A stretch of 64,000 nucleotides of DNA from Pyropia yezoensis (Eukaryota; Rhodophyta; Bangiophyceae; Bangiales; Bangiaceae). Below are positions 1 through 9,052 of the stretch, piece by piece. The notes below the pieces were generated by a model. That model made no database searches. It had not been told where the DNA came from and saw only the letters and a program-made list of their open reading frames with translations. The DNA lies in NCBI GenBank assembly GCA_009829735.1, contig CM020618.1, positions 12,506,568 through 12,570,567 of the forward strand, read 5' to 3'. How positions within the stretch are numbered: the first letter of the stretch is position 1; every line of letters starts with the position of its first letter. Position numbers and translations under genes: made by a program.

Positions 1-576
1 GAGAAGCACCCAGTTCACACGCCAGCCGTCAAGCGTGCCCCCACGGCCACCGCATCACCGTTCGCTTCGGTTGCCCCCCGACCAGCCGCACGGGAGGCCA
101 AGCGGGGGACTGTGCCAGAGGCGGCGAGGCACTCGCCCGCGTCGCCCCATTGCGGCCGCGCGGGGCGGCGGGGATGACGGCGGCGGCGGCGGTGGCGGGC
201 GCCGGGGCGGGCGGCCCCAAGAGAAGCGGCTCTGCCGCCACATTGGCGGCGCATAGGGTGACACGCTCCGCCACCCACCCCCCCCTCCCGCACCCTCCCT
301 CCCCACCGACGCCATCATGCTCATAGTGGCAGCCCGCAGATGGGGAGCGCCACCAGCTGGTGTGTGCTGGGCTGTGTGTCTGGCAGGTGGACGAGGGTGG
401 AGGATGGGACGGGAAGCGGGACGCACAGGGCGGAGGCCAAGAGGCCGGCTGGGGGAGGGCGCTGTGGGACCGCCACGGAATGAGGTTGGGGGTGGAGGAG
501 GGGCAAGAGCTCGTGGCGGTGGGGTTCCTTCGCGGTGTAAATCTTGATCGAAGCGTTAAGAGACTCACGGAACTGC
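1..576. other. GC-rich left edge, no supported gene
   Basis: Several overlapping short ORFs exist on both strands. None has a recognisable domain or a convincing start, and they look like by-products of high GC. A minus-strand Ala/Pro-rich reading near 150-260 could be part of an exon that continues outside the window, but nothing decides this. Confidence 0.4.
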
Positions 577-686
577 GCAGTGGGGTCTAAAGGGGGACCA
601 CCGATTTCTTGCATTCCGGGTGTTTTCCGCTTGCGCAAGAATTTGCAACCCCCTCTCACGGCATGAAGGACGCCGATTTTGAGCAC
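577..686 (+). repeat. Left 110-bp terminal inverted repeat
   Basis: It begins GCAGTGGGGTCTAAAGG and ends near GATTTTGAGCAC. It matches the reverse complement of 15401-15510 at 108 of 110 positions. An outlying match (AGAGCACGTCTAACGACG, 699-716) extends the arm to about 140 bases. Confidence 0.85.
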
Positions 687-716
687 TTCTATTGCTTTAG
701 AGCACGTCTAACGACG

Positions 717-1422
717 TGAGTATTCGCCCATATTCGTGCCACGTTGCAGATCGGGGGCCGGATGGCTGCAGAAGGGTCACCGCAGCAACGTCACGGGAGC
801 CAAACGGGCTCAAACGGGCCTCATCGTCTCTGATTTGGGCAATGGAGTTACGAATCAATACGGCGGATAAAAAACGGATAAAGACGAATATTGGCGGATA
901 AAGGGGCCTTTGCGATGGCTTGAGCCATACCGTCGACCAATCTCAGTGGGTTTGGCTCGTCGCATGGCTCGAGCCATACCAGGGAGCCAGAGACCTGGCA
1001 GATGATTGGCTGAGCGCGTCCCACGTTGCACACCAACGTGGCACAGGGTTTTCGCTGCACCGTCAAAATCTCTTCGGTGCCAAAAGATGTGCTTGCGTGA
1101 ATATTCTCCTTAACTTGGGGTTGCAGTTCCGCTAGATGTGTTGCGCCGACATTGACCCACGAAACGATGCTGCTTCACCCGAAGGGAAGAGCGACGGGCG
1201 GCGCGGGCGGCACGTGGCGCCGCTCGGAAGGAGCAATTTGGCGCGCGAGTGCGGGCTGTCCAACCGCGACACGATCCGGCGTGTTCGAGAGAAGGGTGGG
1301 ATAGGGGCGAGCCCCGACGATACTGGGCACGTATCCTGCGCATCTGTGCAGGCCCTCCATCCGACCGGCCAGGCAGCGGGGCGGTGCGGTGGGGGGGGGG
1401 GGGGGGGGGGGGGGGGCCCAAT

Positions 1423-1462
<40 letters not shown>

Positions 1463-2346
1463 CGGAGAACGCCTCCTATTGGGGGACCGGGGTCGAGGGG
1501 GCCTGCGCGGGGAGAAGGACGGCGGCCAGGATCGCTGCGCGCATTCACTTGGGGGCCCAACCGGGGCCCTGGAGTGACGGGGGAGGTGTCGGTCACGGCC
1601 ACACCGGCACTCGGCAGCTGTGAGCTGCGCCGTCCAACCAGACGTACTGTACGTTCAGTGTGGAGGGGGGGGTTGCAGGGGAGGGCGGGAAGGCTGTGCG
1701 TCGTCGCTGCCATCGTGGTCGTCACCGCTACCACCGTCGCCACTGTCGCTGCCGTCATCTCCGTCGCCGCCCGCTCGCCCCACTCCATGCGTGCGGCAGT
1801 CACGCGATTCTGCGCGCGCCCGCACGGGCGTCTGCGTGTGCGCACTGTGTTCGAGACGGTGTGGCCTCTGACGTTCTGTTCTTCTTCGCGTGGACTCTCT
1901 GCCCCGTTGTTTTTCTTTGCCTCATGGTGCTTCTTTATGTGTTTCTCCCTCCACCCCCGCCCCACCTTTTGCATCCTCCCATGTCCAGAAATGTTGTCCG
2001 ATTCTTCTTGAGACGCTCATTCACGCCAACGTCCACTTTGACGACGTCCGCGGCGCGCTGGCAAGCGCCGCGGCATTGCACCCAGTGCGCCTGTTGGGGA
2101 GGGCGCACTGGGTGAGGCCCGCACGCCACATCTGGTATGTTGTTCCCTCTGTGTCGGGGGTGGTGTGGCTGTACATTGCGAGGGATGGGAGGTCGTGGGA
2201 TCGTCGGGGGAGGACTGGAGCGCCGTGGAAGCGGTGGACTGACATGCGAGCCACACGGTATGGTGGGTTTTCATGTTCTGCTTTTGATCGTATTTGTGTT
2301 GTGCTCCCCCTGTCCGCTCCCTCCTCCCGACTTGCCCACCAACCCC
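717..2346. other. Gene-free stretch with poly-G runs and short palindromes
   Basis: No supported gene. The stretch holds three CGGATAAA words (864-902). Two direct copies of ATGGCTYGAGCCATACC lie at 914-930 and 964-980; the second contains a perfect 14-bp palindrome at 964-977. Long poly-G runs occupy 1390-1462. A pyrimidine-rich tract before 2347 could be an intron or 5' UTR of the transposase gene. Confidence 0.5.
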
Positions 2347-3387
2347 ATGAAAGCAGGCATGGAACAGCTCGGAGGGCCTCAAAACATTGGCGGCGACGCT
2401 GAGTTTGACGAAGACGCAGCCCTGGTGCTGTTGCTGCAGCACCGCCTCACGCTCCTGCGCCTGCGGCGCCGCCGCCGTGGCCGAAAGGGCCCGGCGCGGC
2501 GCCGTGGTTCTGTGCAGGGCCGCATGCCCAACAAGAAGCGCAACTTCGCCCTCGGCGTTGCTATGATCAGGCGCGACTACTTTGGTGTCGGCGGCGCGCC
2601 GCCAATCTATGATGAGGTGGACTTCGAGCGCCGCTTCCGCGTGCCGCGTACCCTCTTTTTGCGCATCTACTATGACATCAAGGACCTGACCTGGTGGGCG
2701 CAGCGCCCAAACGCCACGGGCCGCCTGCAGGCACACCCCCTCCAGAAGCTTGTGGCCGCCTTCCGCGTCCTCGGGTATGAGGAGTCCCCCGACAGAGTGG
2801 ACGAGTACGTGCGCCTCTCCAAGTCGACGGTGCACGAAGCCGTCAGGCGACTGGTGGCATTCTTTCTGCACAAATACCAGGCCGTGTACCTGCGCGCCCC
2901 CACCATCGAGGACCTGAAGCGCATCCTGGCGCGCAACGCCGAGCGCGGACTGCCGGGCTGCCGCGCGGGCGCTGGCGACGGCGGAAGCAGTGCAGGCTAT
3001 AATGGAGGTGGCGGCCGTGGTGGAGCCGACGATGGAGCCGGTGACATGTCAAATGGTGGCGACGGCGATGGCGGAGGCGGTGATGATGGTGGCGGCGAGG
3101 GGGGAGAGGCTGGCGGCGGGGGTGATGGTGGCGTCGGTGGTGTGGGTGAGGGGGGGGAGGGGGGGGGTCTTCACGATGGGGCTGCTGCCGGGGGTGGCGT
3201 GGGTGAGCCGGCTGTGGGTGGCGTGGCGGCACCTCCTGTGCCCCCGAACGCCCTTCACGCGGGCATGATGAGGGCCATTGTGGCTTGGGCCCGTGCAACC
3301 AACCCCGTTGGGCACGTACGCCTCCGTGAGGCCCTCACGGCGCACGTGTGGGCGCAGCGCCACGAGCTGGAGGTGGACTCTGAGTAA
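2347..3387 (+). CDS. PIF/Harbinger-type transposase relative with the DDE core replaced by a Gly-rich region
   Basis: This ORF encodes 346 residues from the ATG at 2347; another ATG in a better context lies at 2362. Residues of about 55-200 match the N-terminal half of plant-type Harbinger/ALP1-like proteins in the expected order: a DYF...FERRFRVPRTLFLRI block, the LQKLVAAFRVLGY segment, the VDEYVRLSKSTVHEAVRRL helix-turn-helix-like block, and a TIEDLKRILARNAERGLPG block. In the family this last block is followed at once by the first catalytic Asp. Here it runs instead into about 95 residues that are nearly all Gly, Asp, Ala and Glu. The last ~40 residues (GHVRLREALTAHVWAQRHE) resemble the family's C-terminal H..L...L.EH.W motif. 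The ends are therefore kept and the nuclease core is absent. It could be a decayed copy, a DNA-binding derivative, or a gene with an unseen intron. The match is by memory of the family, not by a search. Confidence 0.6.
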   Translation: MKAGMEQLGGPQNIGGDAEFDEDAALVLLLQHRLTLLRLRRRRRGRKGPARRRGSVQGRMPNKKRNFALGVAMIRRDYFGVGGAPPIYDEVDFERRFRVPRTLFLRIYYDIKDLTWWAQRPNATGRLQAHPLQKLVAAFRVLGYEESPDRVDEYVRLSKSTVHEAVRRLVAFFLHKYQAVYLRAPTIEDLKRILARNAERGLPGCRAGAGDGGSSAGYNGGGGRGGADDGAGDMSNGGDGDGGGGDDGGGEGGEAGGGGDGGVGGVGEGGEGGGLHDGAAAGGGVGEPAVGGVAAPPVPPNALHAGMMRAIVAWARATNPVGHVRLREALTAHVWAQRHELEVDSE

Positions 3388-4007
3388 ATGATGCATCTTG
3401 CTTGATATCTTTGTGGACCAATCTCCTCACCAGAGTGGCAAGCATAGCTCGCCTGACACGAACGCTATTGTGCAACCCTGTATCTCCGGCGCCAGGACAA
3501 GGCTGCCACTCCCTTTATCACCTGTGGCTTGCATAGCCGGCCCACGCCGGCAATCCGCACGTCTGCGCAGCCTCCCTGCACTCCGATTGCCCAACGCCCT
3601 CTGCACGCCCCCGTTTCATCCGACGCTGGCAGAGATCTGACTGATAGGCGAGCGTGCCATGTGCAGGGTCGCTTGTGCAAGTCCAAGCTGTGGGGAGTAG
3701 GAGGGAGGACGGAGGGAGGGGGGGGGCTCTCCCTGACCGATCCGGTACAGTAAGAAAATCATCAAATCGGCCGCCACATGATGGCATGGGAGGCGTTGTC
3801 CGCGGCGGCGGCGGCAGGTGCGCGTCTGGCGCCACCCCCACCGCCCCCGACGCCGTCGGTCAGAGGCAGCCGTTTTCCCTGCCGCCGCCCTCCGCGCCGG
3901 CGGCCACAAGGTGCGCCTCTTCACGCCGCTGACGGCCGTGTCGCGGGTGTCGCTCCGCCGGGGGGGGGGCGTCTGGGTGTGAGGGGGGGGGGAATTTTGT
4001 TGTCGTC
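3388..4007. other. Spacer inside the large element, no gene supported
   Basis: GC-rich DNA between the transposase relative and the inserted LTR element. Short ORFs on both strands lack domain similarity. It ends in GTTGG, the target duplicated by the LTR element. Confidence 0.5.
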
Positions 4008-4012
4008 GTTGG
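4008..4012 (+). repeat. Target-site duplication GTTGG (left copy)
   Basis: The same five bases directly follow the 3' LTR at 8441-8445. Five bases is the usual duplication length for Ty3/gypsy integrases. Confidence 0.85.
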
Positions 4013-4481
4013 TGTGGCAAAAACCACAAGCACACACGGCACCCAAGTTGGGGCGGTGTGCTAGGGCTGCCTCCCGTGTCGGGGGAACCGGAAGAAGTGC
4101 AAGTCGCACACACTCTGTCCCTGTTGTGGGGCAAACCCCCCACGGACAAACAAGAGGATGGTGTGTGGTCCAACAGTTTCTTGGTCGGGACGGGGACGCA
4201 GGGCCAAGCCCCGCTGTCCCTCCCCTTATCCCCCCAGGGTCCACTCAGAATCTCGCCACTCAGAATCTCCCACCCCAGCACCTGCCCACCGGGCCACACG
4301 AAAATTCAAGACGATAAATGCAGAAAACCCTCAAATCCAAGTTGGATTTACTACTAAGCTAACTATCCCAAACTTAGGGAATATGGACCCAAATGCAGGG
4401 GGAGGAACGGATCAGGCTAGTGGCCTGCCGCCCCTTGCATGGCACGTGTTGCCCCCCTACCTGGGGGTCAATACTGCCACA
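4013..4481 (+). repeat. 5' LTR, 469 bp
   Basis: It starts TGTGGCAAAAACCAC and ends AATACTGCCACA. It is the same length as 7972-8440 and nearly identical. It contains two copies of CCACTCAGAATCTC and two odd palindromes of the CAA-G-TTG type, one with 8-base arms at 4333-4349. No tRNA primer-binding site was recognised immediately downstream. Confidence 0.93.
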
Positions 4482-4819
4482 CTCCCCTCTCCTCAGTTCC
4501 GACCGACCCGGTCGGCCCTGTGAGGGGGTGCGTAAACGCACGTCTCGGCGTTGGGGGCGCGACTTGCTGTCCCCCATCGAGTACGTAACACGGATGTGGA
4601 GGCGGTCACGTTGACCGCCCCTCTCCTCAAGCTTGCCCACTCGGCAGCTTGCTCTCCTCAGTTCACACTTCACCATCACCACCACCTCCCCTTCACCTTC
4701 CACTGGGCCGCCCCACGCTGGGGAGGCCACCCGTATACCCACGATCCGAGTCCCCCTCAACTCGAGGCGGGTCTCGTGCTGCGATAGCCAGAGCGTCTCT
4801 CCCCAACTTGGGGAGAGCC

Positions 4820-6763
4820 ATGGCGACTCCGGGAGTGGAGACGGACTCTCTTGACGAGCACATGGAGGACACCTCCTACGGGGCAGCACCCGCCGGGACT
4901 TCCGGCGGGGGCTCCGCGATCGCTCCGGGGGACGGGACTCCCGCGTCACCCGGCTTTGGGTTGACGGCGGGGTCTCCCCCGGAGGCGGGACAAGTTGTCC
5001 CGCGTGAGGCCTTGGGGCGGTGGTTTTACCCCGCTTGGCCTCTCTATGAGGAGGGGCTGACTGTTCTTCGCTGTGGCCGACTTGGCGCAGCGATGGGCCG
5101 GGTATGGGACCGCCTACGGGAGAAGTATCCCCGTAGGGTCGGGTTCCCTGCCGGCTTCAGGACGGACCAGTTTGCCTTCCTGGACGATGAGGAGGTTGAG
5201 GACGTTCAGCGTGCCAAGGCCATGGTGGACCGCGGGGGAACTATCCCGGGTCCCGGCGACTTGCCGACCTTCACGTGGGACGCTGTGGCAACTCGCCCAC
5301 CGTACCTCCACGAGGCCGATCCGCACACTCATCACTTTGATGTGCGGATGGAGAAAGACTTCCGGCGAGGTCCCTACTTGGTGACCTCGGCTCAACTTGA
5401 GTTTCCTCAACAGTCTGCTGCCAGTAAGGAGCAGTACTATCCGAAGAAGCCCGAGTGGTGGCCTCAAGTTGAGGTCCCCTACGGGTTCCCGGCGTTGTTG
5501 CCACGGTTGCTTGACCACTTCGGCTCCGTCATGTTGACGGCTGCCCCTGATCACCTGGTGTGGGCCATGTTGGCCACCCAGTGGCTCCTCGAGGTCATGT
5601 CGACCTGGGTGTCCTGTGTTCAGCGGCGGGGGATGCTCTGGCATCTCCCCCTCCGGCTCCTCCAAGGTTTGGAACAGCTCACCCCTCAGCTAGTTGCTGA
5701 GGGGTGCTCATCAGGACAACTCACTCTACTTGAGGAGATGCTCCGGCTCCATAAGTTTATCGAGTGGGAGAGCATTGAGCACAAGTTGCGCCGCCCCACT
5801 CGTGGGCCCAAGGACGATGGCGCACTTCGCCAGTTCGTGTGGGTCGCTCGTGAACTTCACGACGGCCGTGTGGTCCTACGAGAGGGGTTGGGCATCGGGG
5901 ACTACCCGTATGCCCCGGGGGTGGATCGCCACACTGCGCCACCCCCGGACAAGCCCATAGTTATGGCCGTGCCGTCCTATGATGACCATATGACTCAACC
6001 CACTGCGGGGGCCCCAAGTCGGGGTCGCAGTTACACCCGGGTACCGCCACCTCGGCGGGCCCCTCCGCTTCCTCCTGTTCCTTTCCAACCTCACGGGAAC
6101 ATCCCGATCAGCGTGGCCGTGGAGTCTTCCACCCCGGTGTCCCCCAACTTGGGGGCCACCCTCCTGACGGTATACCCCAAGTTGGTGTTGCCGCCCACGC
6201 CTCTAACCTCAGAGATGATGATCACCACGTTGGTGCGCACCATTTCCTGGTTGGCCGCGTCGACCGCAACCCTACAGAGTTCCGAGACTCCTCAACTTGA
6301 GGAGCGCGTTCGTACTGCAGTGGCGACCGCGAGTTGCGAGTCGGTGGCGGAGTTTATGACAGCCGAGTTGGCTCGCATTGGGGCTATTATGCCCCAGCCA
6401 GCCCCACTTGGGCGTGGCAAACGTCGCGCGAGCCGGGCATACTCGCCTCCTCGCCGTCGTCGCCGACACTCGCGGCGCTCTCCTTCCGTATCGGAAGACG
6501 AGTTGTCTTACTCCGTTTCGGAGTCCTCTACCCCGTCGGAGACGGAGTCTGTCCAGCGTCTGCGTCGCAAACTTGCGCGCAAGACCAGGCAGAAGAGTGG
6601 CCACGGTCGGCGCCACTTGCGCGACCGTGAGGGACGCGACGGTTCCGACTTGGAGCCGCCGCCCCCTCCAACAAGTGGAGACCGTTATCGGCGTGGGTCT
6701 CGCCGCTCGCCTCCACGTGAGGGCGAGGGCCGTGGAGTGGGAGAGTCTAGCATGCGTGCCTAG
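4820..6763 (+). CDS. Gag-like ORF of the LTR element
   Basis: A 647-residue ORF begins at ATG 4820; an in-frame upstream extension to 4649 is probably leader. It lies directly after the 5' LTR, where gag is expected. The middle third is Trp- and Leu-rich and could form the helical capsid region. The end is strongly basic and Ser/Arg-rich (SPPRRRRRHSRRSPS), which could replace the usual zinc knuckle as the nucleic-acid-binding tail, because no CCHC motif is visible. The coding sequence carries several odd palindromes built on CAA-C/G-TTG. No sequence homologue is claimed; the gag call rests on position and composition. Confidence 0.6.
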   Translation: MATPGVETDSLDEHMEDTSYGAAPAGTSGGGSAIAPGDGTPASPGFGLTAGSPPEAGQVVPREALGRWFYPAWPLYEEGLTVLRCGRLGAAMGRVWDRLREKYPRRVGFPAGFRTDQFAFLDDEEVEDVQRAKAMVDRGGTIPGPGDLPTFTWDAVATRPPYLHEADPHTHHFDVRMEKDFRRGPYLVTSAQLEFPQQSAASKEQYYPKKPEWWPQVEVPYGFPALLPRLLDHFGSVMLTAAPDHLVWAMLATQWLLEVMSTWVSCVQRRGMLWHLPLRLLQGLEQLTPQLVAEGCSSGQLTLLEEMLRLHKFIEWESIEHKLRRPTRGPKDDGALRQFVWVARELHDGRVVLREGLGIGDYPYAPGVDRHTAPPPDKPIVMAVPSYDDHMTQPTAGAPSRGRSYTRVPPPRRAPPLPPVPFQPHGNIPISVAVESSTPVSPNLGATLLTVYPKLVLPPTPLTSEMMITTLVRTISWLAASTATLQSSETPQLEERVRTAVATASCESVAEFMTAELARIGAIMPQPAPLGRGKRRASRAYSPPRRRRRHSRRSPSVSEDELSYSVSESSTPSETESVQRLRRKLARKTRQKSGHGRRHLRDREGRDGSDLEPPPPPTSGDRYRRGSRRSPPREGEGRGVGESSMRA

Positions 6764-6874
6764 TTGGCAGCTGCCTTTGTTGTGAGAGTGTGAGGGTTAG
6801 GGCTGTAGTTAAAAGCCACTCTGCGTACCACTTCGACTTGAAGCACTCTCTTGGCACTGTTGCTCGGCCTTCCC

Positions 6875-7681
6875 TCACGTTGAGGGAGGGCTGTTAGGGT
6901 CTATCTCATTCCGGGCACAGTACGCCCGGACCTTCTCAGCGGGAAGGTCCTCCACACACTCCCACGTATCATCCTTGGCTTTGTAGCCAAACCAACGCAC
7001 CCTCAACATGAGGCGGTCAGTGTCTTCATCCCATCCGTGGTCGATGAACTTATCGAACACGTACTCCTGTGGGCCCTGTTTGGCCGCAGGCAGTGAGGGG
7101 AGGCGCCACGATTCCAACGCACGCGCCCAAGCTGGGTCTCCTGCAGGCGGTGGTGCAACTTTGACCACGTCCTGTCCGTTCACTGTGCGGACCCCATCGT
7201 CACTTTCGATGGTGAAGCGCCGCCCATCAGTACGAAGGACCTGGTACGGTCCCTTCGTCTGGAATACCAGCTTACCCCCAGTTGGGGTGTGCGAGTGTAC
7301 CAGCACCCAGTCACCCTGCTCGGGGACATGTTTAGCATTGCGCACCTTTTTGTCAAAGGTACGCTTGTAGCGCTTTTGTGCTTTGTCCATCTCAGCCCTG
7401 ACTTTAGGGATGAGGTTTTCAAGCCTAGCGGCGAACTCCGCCTTACTCTCAGTAGGAGTAGGCGTACTGCCACCATCCTCCCTAGTTGGGAGCGACCGCC
7501 GCACGGCAATAGACCGCACGCGACGGGGGGTCACAAAAGCGAGGGGTACTTCCCCTGTAGATGAGTGAACCTGCGAATTGTAGGCAGTAGTAAGGATAGA
7601 AATGTATTGGTCCCACGTCTTTACGTGCTCACTCACATAGTGGCGTAGCTGCCTAACAATAGTTCTGCTGAAGCCCCCCAT
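6875..7681 (-). mobile_element. Integrase C-terminal and chromodomain part of the LTR element
   Basis: The minus-strand reading shows the end of a retroviral-type integrase core (YNSQVHSSTGEVPLAFVTP), the basic linker and GPY-like region (DWVLVHSHTPTGGKLVFQTKGPY), and a C-terminal chromodomain (VRWFGYKAKDDTWECVEDL). This order is diagnostic for chromoviruses of the Ty3/gypsy group. It lies on the opposite strand to the gag-like ORF within the same pair of LTRs, which shows that the element has been rearranged. It is a fossil part, not a host gene. Confidence 0.85.
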
Positions 7682-7682
7682 C

Positions 7683-7900
7683 TTGGCTATTCCCAGGTTG
7701 GGAGGCCACTACATCCTGGATGTGGACGCTAGCTACGACCAACTTGGTTGTGTGTTGCTTCAGCAGCAGCCGGACAAGGAGTACTTGCCGGTGGGATACT
7801 TTAGTAAGGGGCTGAACTCGGCCGAGAAGAACTACGGAGTCACCGAGTTGGAAGGACTCGCAGTGGTGTGGGCGGTGACGTCACTTCATGACATGACCTC
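7683..7900 (+). mobile_element. RNase H part of the LTR element
   Basis: The reading YILDVDASYDQLGCVLLQQQ followed by LPVGYFSKGLNSAEKNYGVTELEGLAVVWA is the start of a Ty3/gypsy RNase H, including the first catalytic Asp and the Glu of the second motif. Only this stretch of the reverse transcriptase/RNase H region is present between the LTRs. It is a fossil fragment. Confidence 0.85.
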
Positions 7901-7971
7901 GAGGAGCCACTGGGTGTCCTGTGTTCAGCGGCGGGGGATGCTCTGGCATCTTCCCCTGCTGCTCCACCAAA

Positions 7972-8440
7972 TGTGGCAAAAACCACAAGCACACACGGCA
8001 CCCAAGTTGGGGCGGTGTGCTAGGGCCGCCTCCCGTGTCGGGGGAACCGGAAGAAGTGCAAGTCGCACACACTCTGTCCCTGTTGTGGGGCAAACCCCCC
8101 ACGGACAAACAAGAGGATGGTGTGTGGTCCAACAGTTTCTTGGTCGGGACGGGGACGCAGGGCCAAGCCCCGCTGTCCCTCCCCTTATCCCCCCAGGGTC
8201 CACTCAGAATCTCGCCACTCAGAATCTCCCACCCCAGCACCTGCCCACCGGGCCACACGAAAATTCAAGACGATAAATGCAGAAAACCCTCAAATCCAAG
8301 TTGGATTTACTACTAAGCTAACTATCCCAAACTTAGGGAATATGGACCCAAATGCAGGGGGAGGAACGGATCAGGCTAGTGGCCTGCCGCCCCTTGCATG
8401 GCACGTGTTGCCCCCCTACCTGGGGGTCAATACTGCCACA
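7972..8440 (+). repeat. 3' LTR, 469 bp
   Basis: It matches 4013-4481 over its full length, with about one difference. It is followed directly by the second GTTGG target copy. Confidence 0.93.
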
Positions 8441-8798
8441 GTTGGCACCAACTGGGTTGCCGTCGACCCGGACGTGGGCTCGCTTGAAGTGTGGGGGGGG
8501 GGGCTGGGTGACGGTGTTCGTGGGAGGGGGGGGGGGGGGGTGGGGACGATCCGCTCCGAGAGAGAGTGCTTCGGTGAACAGTCGCCGTCACGTCCATGCC
8601 GGGTGGGGCTGCATGCGCACAGGCTGGGAGGGACGGCCGCGCCCGGGCTCTGTGGGATGGGCGGGAAGAACTGCTTGAGGGAGGAGGCGGGGAGAGAGAG
8701 AGCATTGGGCGGGGGGCGGCACAGAGACGAGGTTGTCCAGAAGGAAAAAAAAAAACCCGCGGCCAACTCGGGAAAAAAAAACCTTTGCTGGCGTTGTG

Positions 8799-8897
8799 CA
8801 CAAGCGTGCGCGGCTCCATCTGCAACAGGTACACGAGCATGCGCGAGTCCATCTGCAGCAGGTGCACATGCGTCCGCGGGTCCGTCTACCTACAATA
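8799..8897 (+). repeat. 33-bp minisatellite, three units
   Basis: Three consecutive 33-base units start at 8799, 8832 and 8865, each built on CAC-AGC-TGCGCG and TCCATCTGCA words. Identity falls from the first to the third unit. The surrounding 8446-9052 holds no supported gene. Confidence 0.8.
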
Positions 8898-9052
8898 ACG
8901 AGTACAAACAAACAAAGCAAGAGATACAAAACAGATAAGCAGGCATGTGTGAGGTTGTTGGTCGTGGCCCCGTCGGCCAGTACAGTGGACGGGGCGCCGG
9001 CGCGTATGCCCCAGATCAGCTTCTTGTGGTCTCGGCGCAGGGTGCCTTGGCG

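Larger units (their letters stand above)
4013..8440 (+). mobile_element. Ty3/gypsy chromovirus-type LTR retrotransposon, young but broken
   Basis: Two 469-bp LTRs begin TG and end CA. The 5-bp direct repeat GTTGG flanks the whole at 4008-4012 and 8441-8445. The LTRs appear to differ at about one position, so insertion was recent. Between them are a long gag-like ORF, an integrase C-terminal part with a chromodomain, and an RNase H part, which together place it among chromodomain-bearing Ty3/gypsy elements. The element is broken, with probably two or three breaks: pol is incomplete and rearranged. Short direct and inverted copies of gag sequence near the 3' LTR suggest template switching during reverse transcription. 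It is inserted between the two Harbinger-type genes of the larger element. Confidence 0.88.

Noticed and set aside
1132-1974. Long Pro-rich ORF on the minus strand
   Set aside because: It is created by the poly-G runs at 1390-1462 and has no domain, start context or homologue.
8799-8897. CRISPR-like array
   Set aside because: Three contiguous 33-bp units without spacers in a eukaryotic context are a minisatellite.
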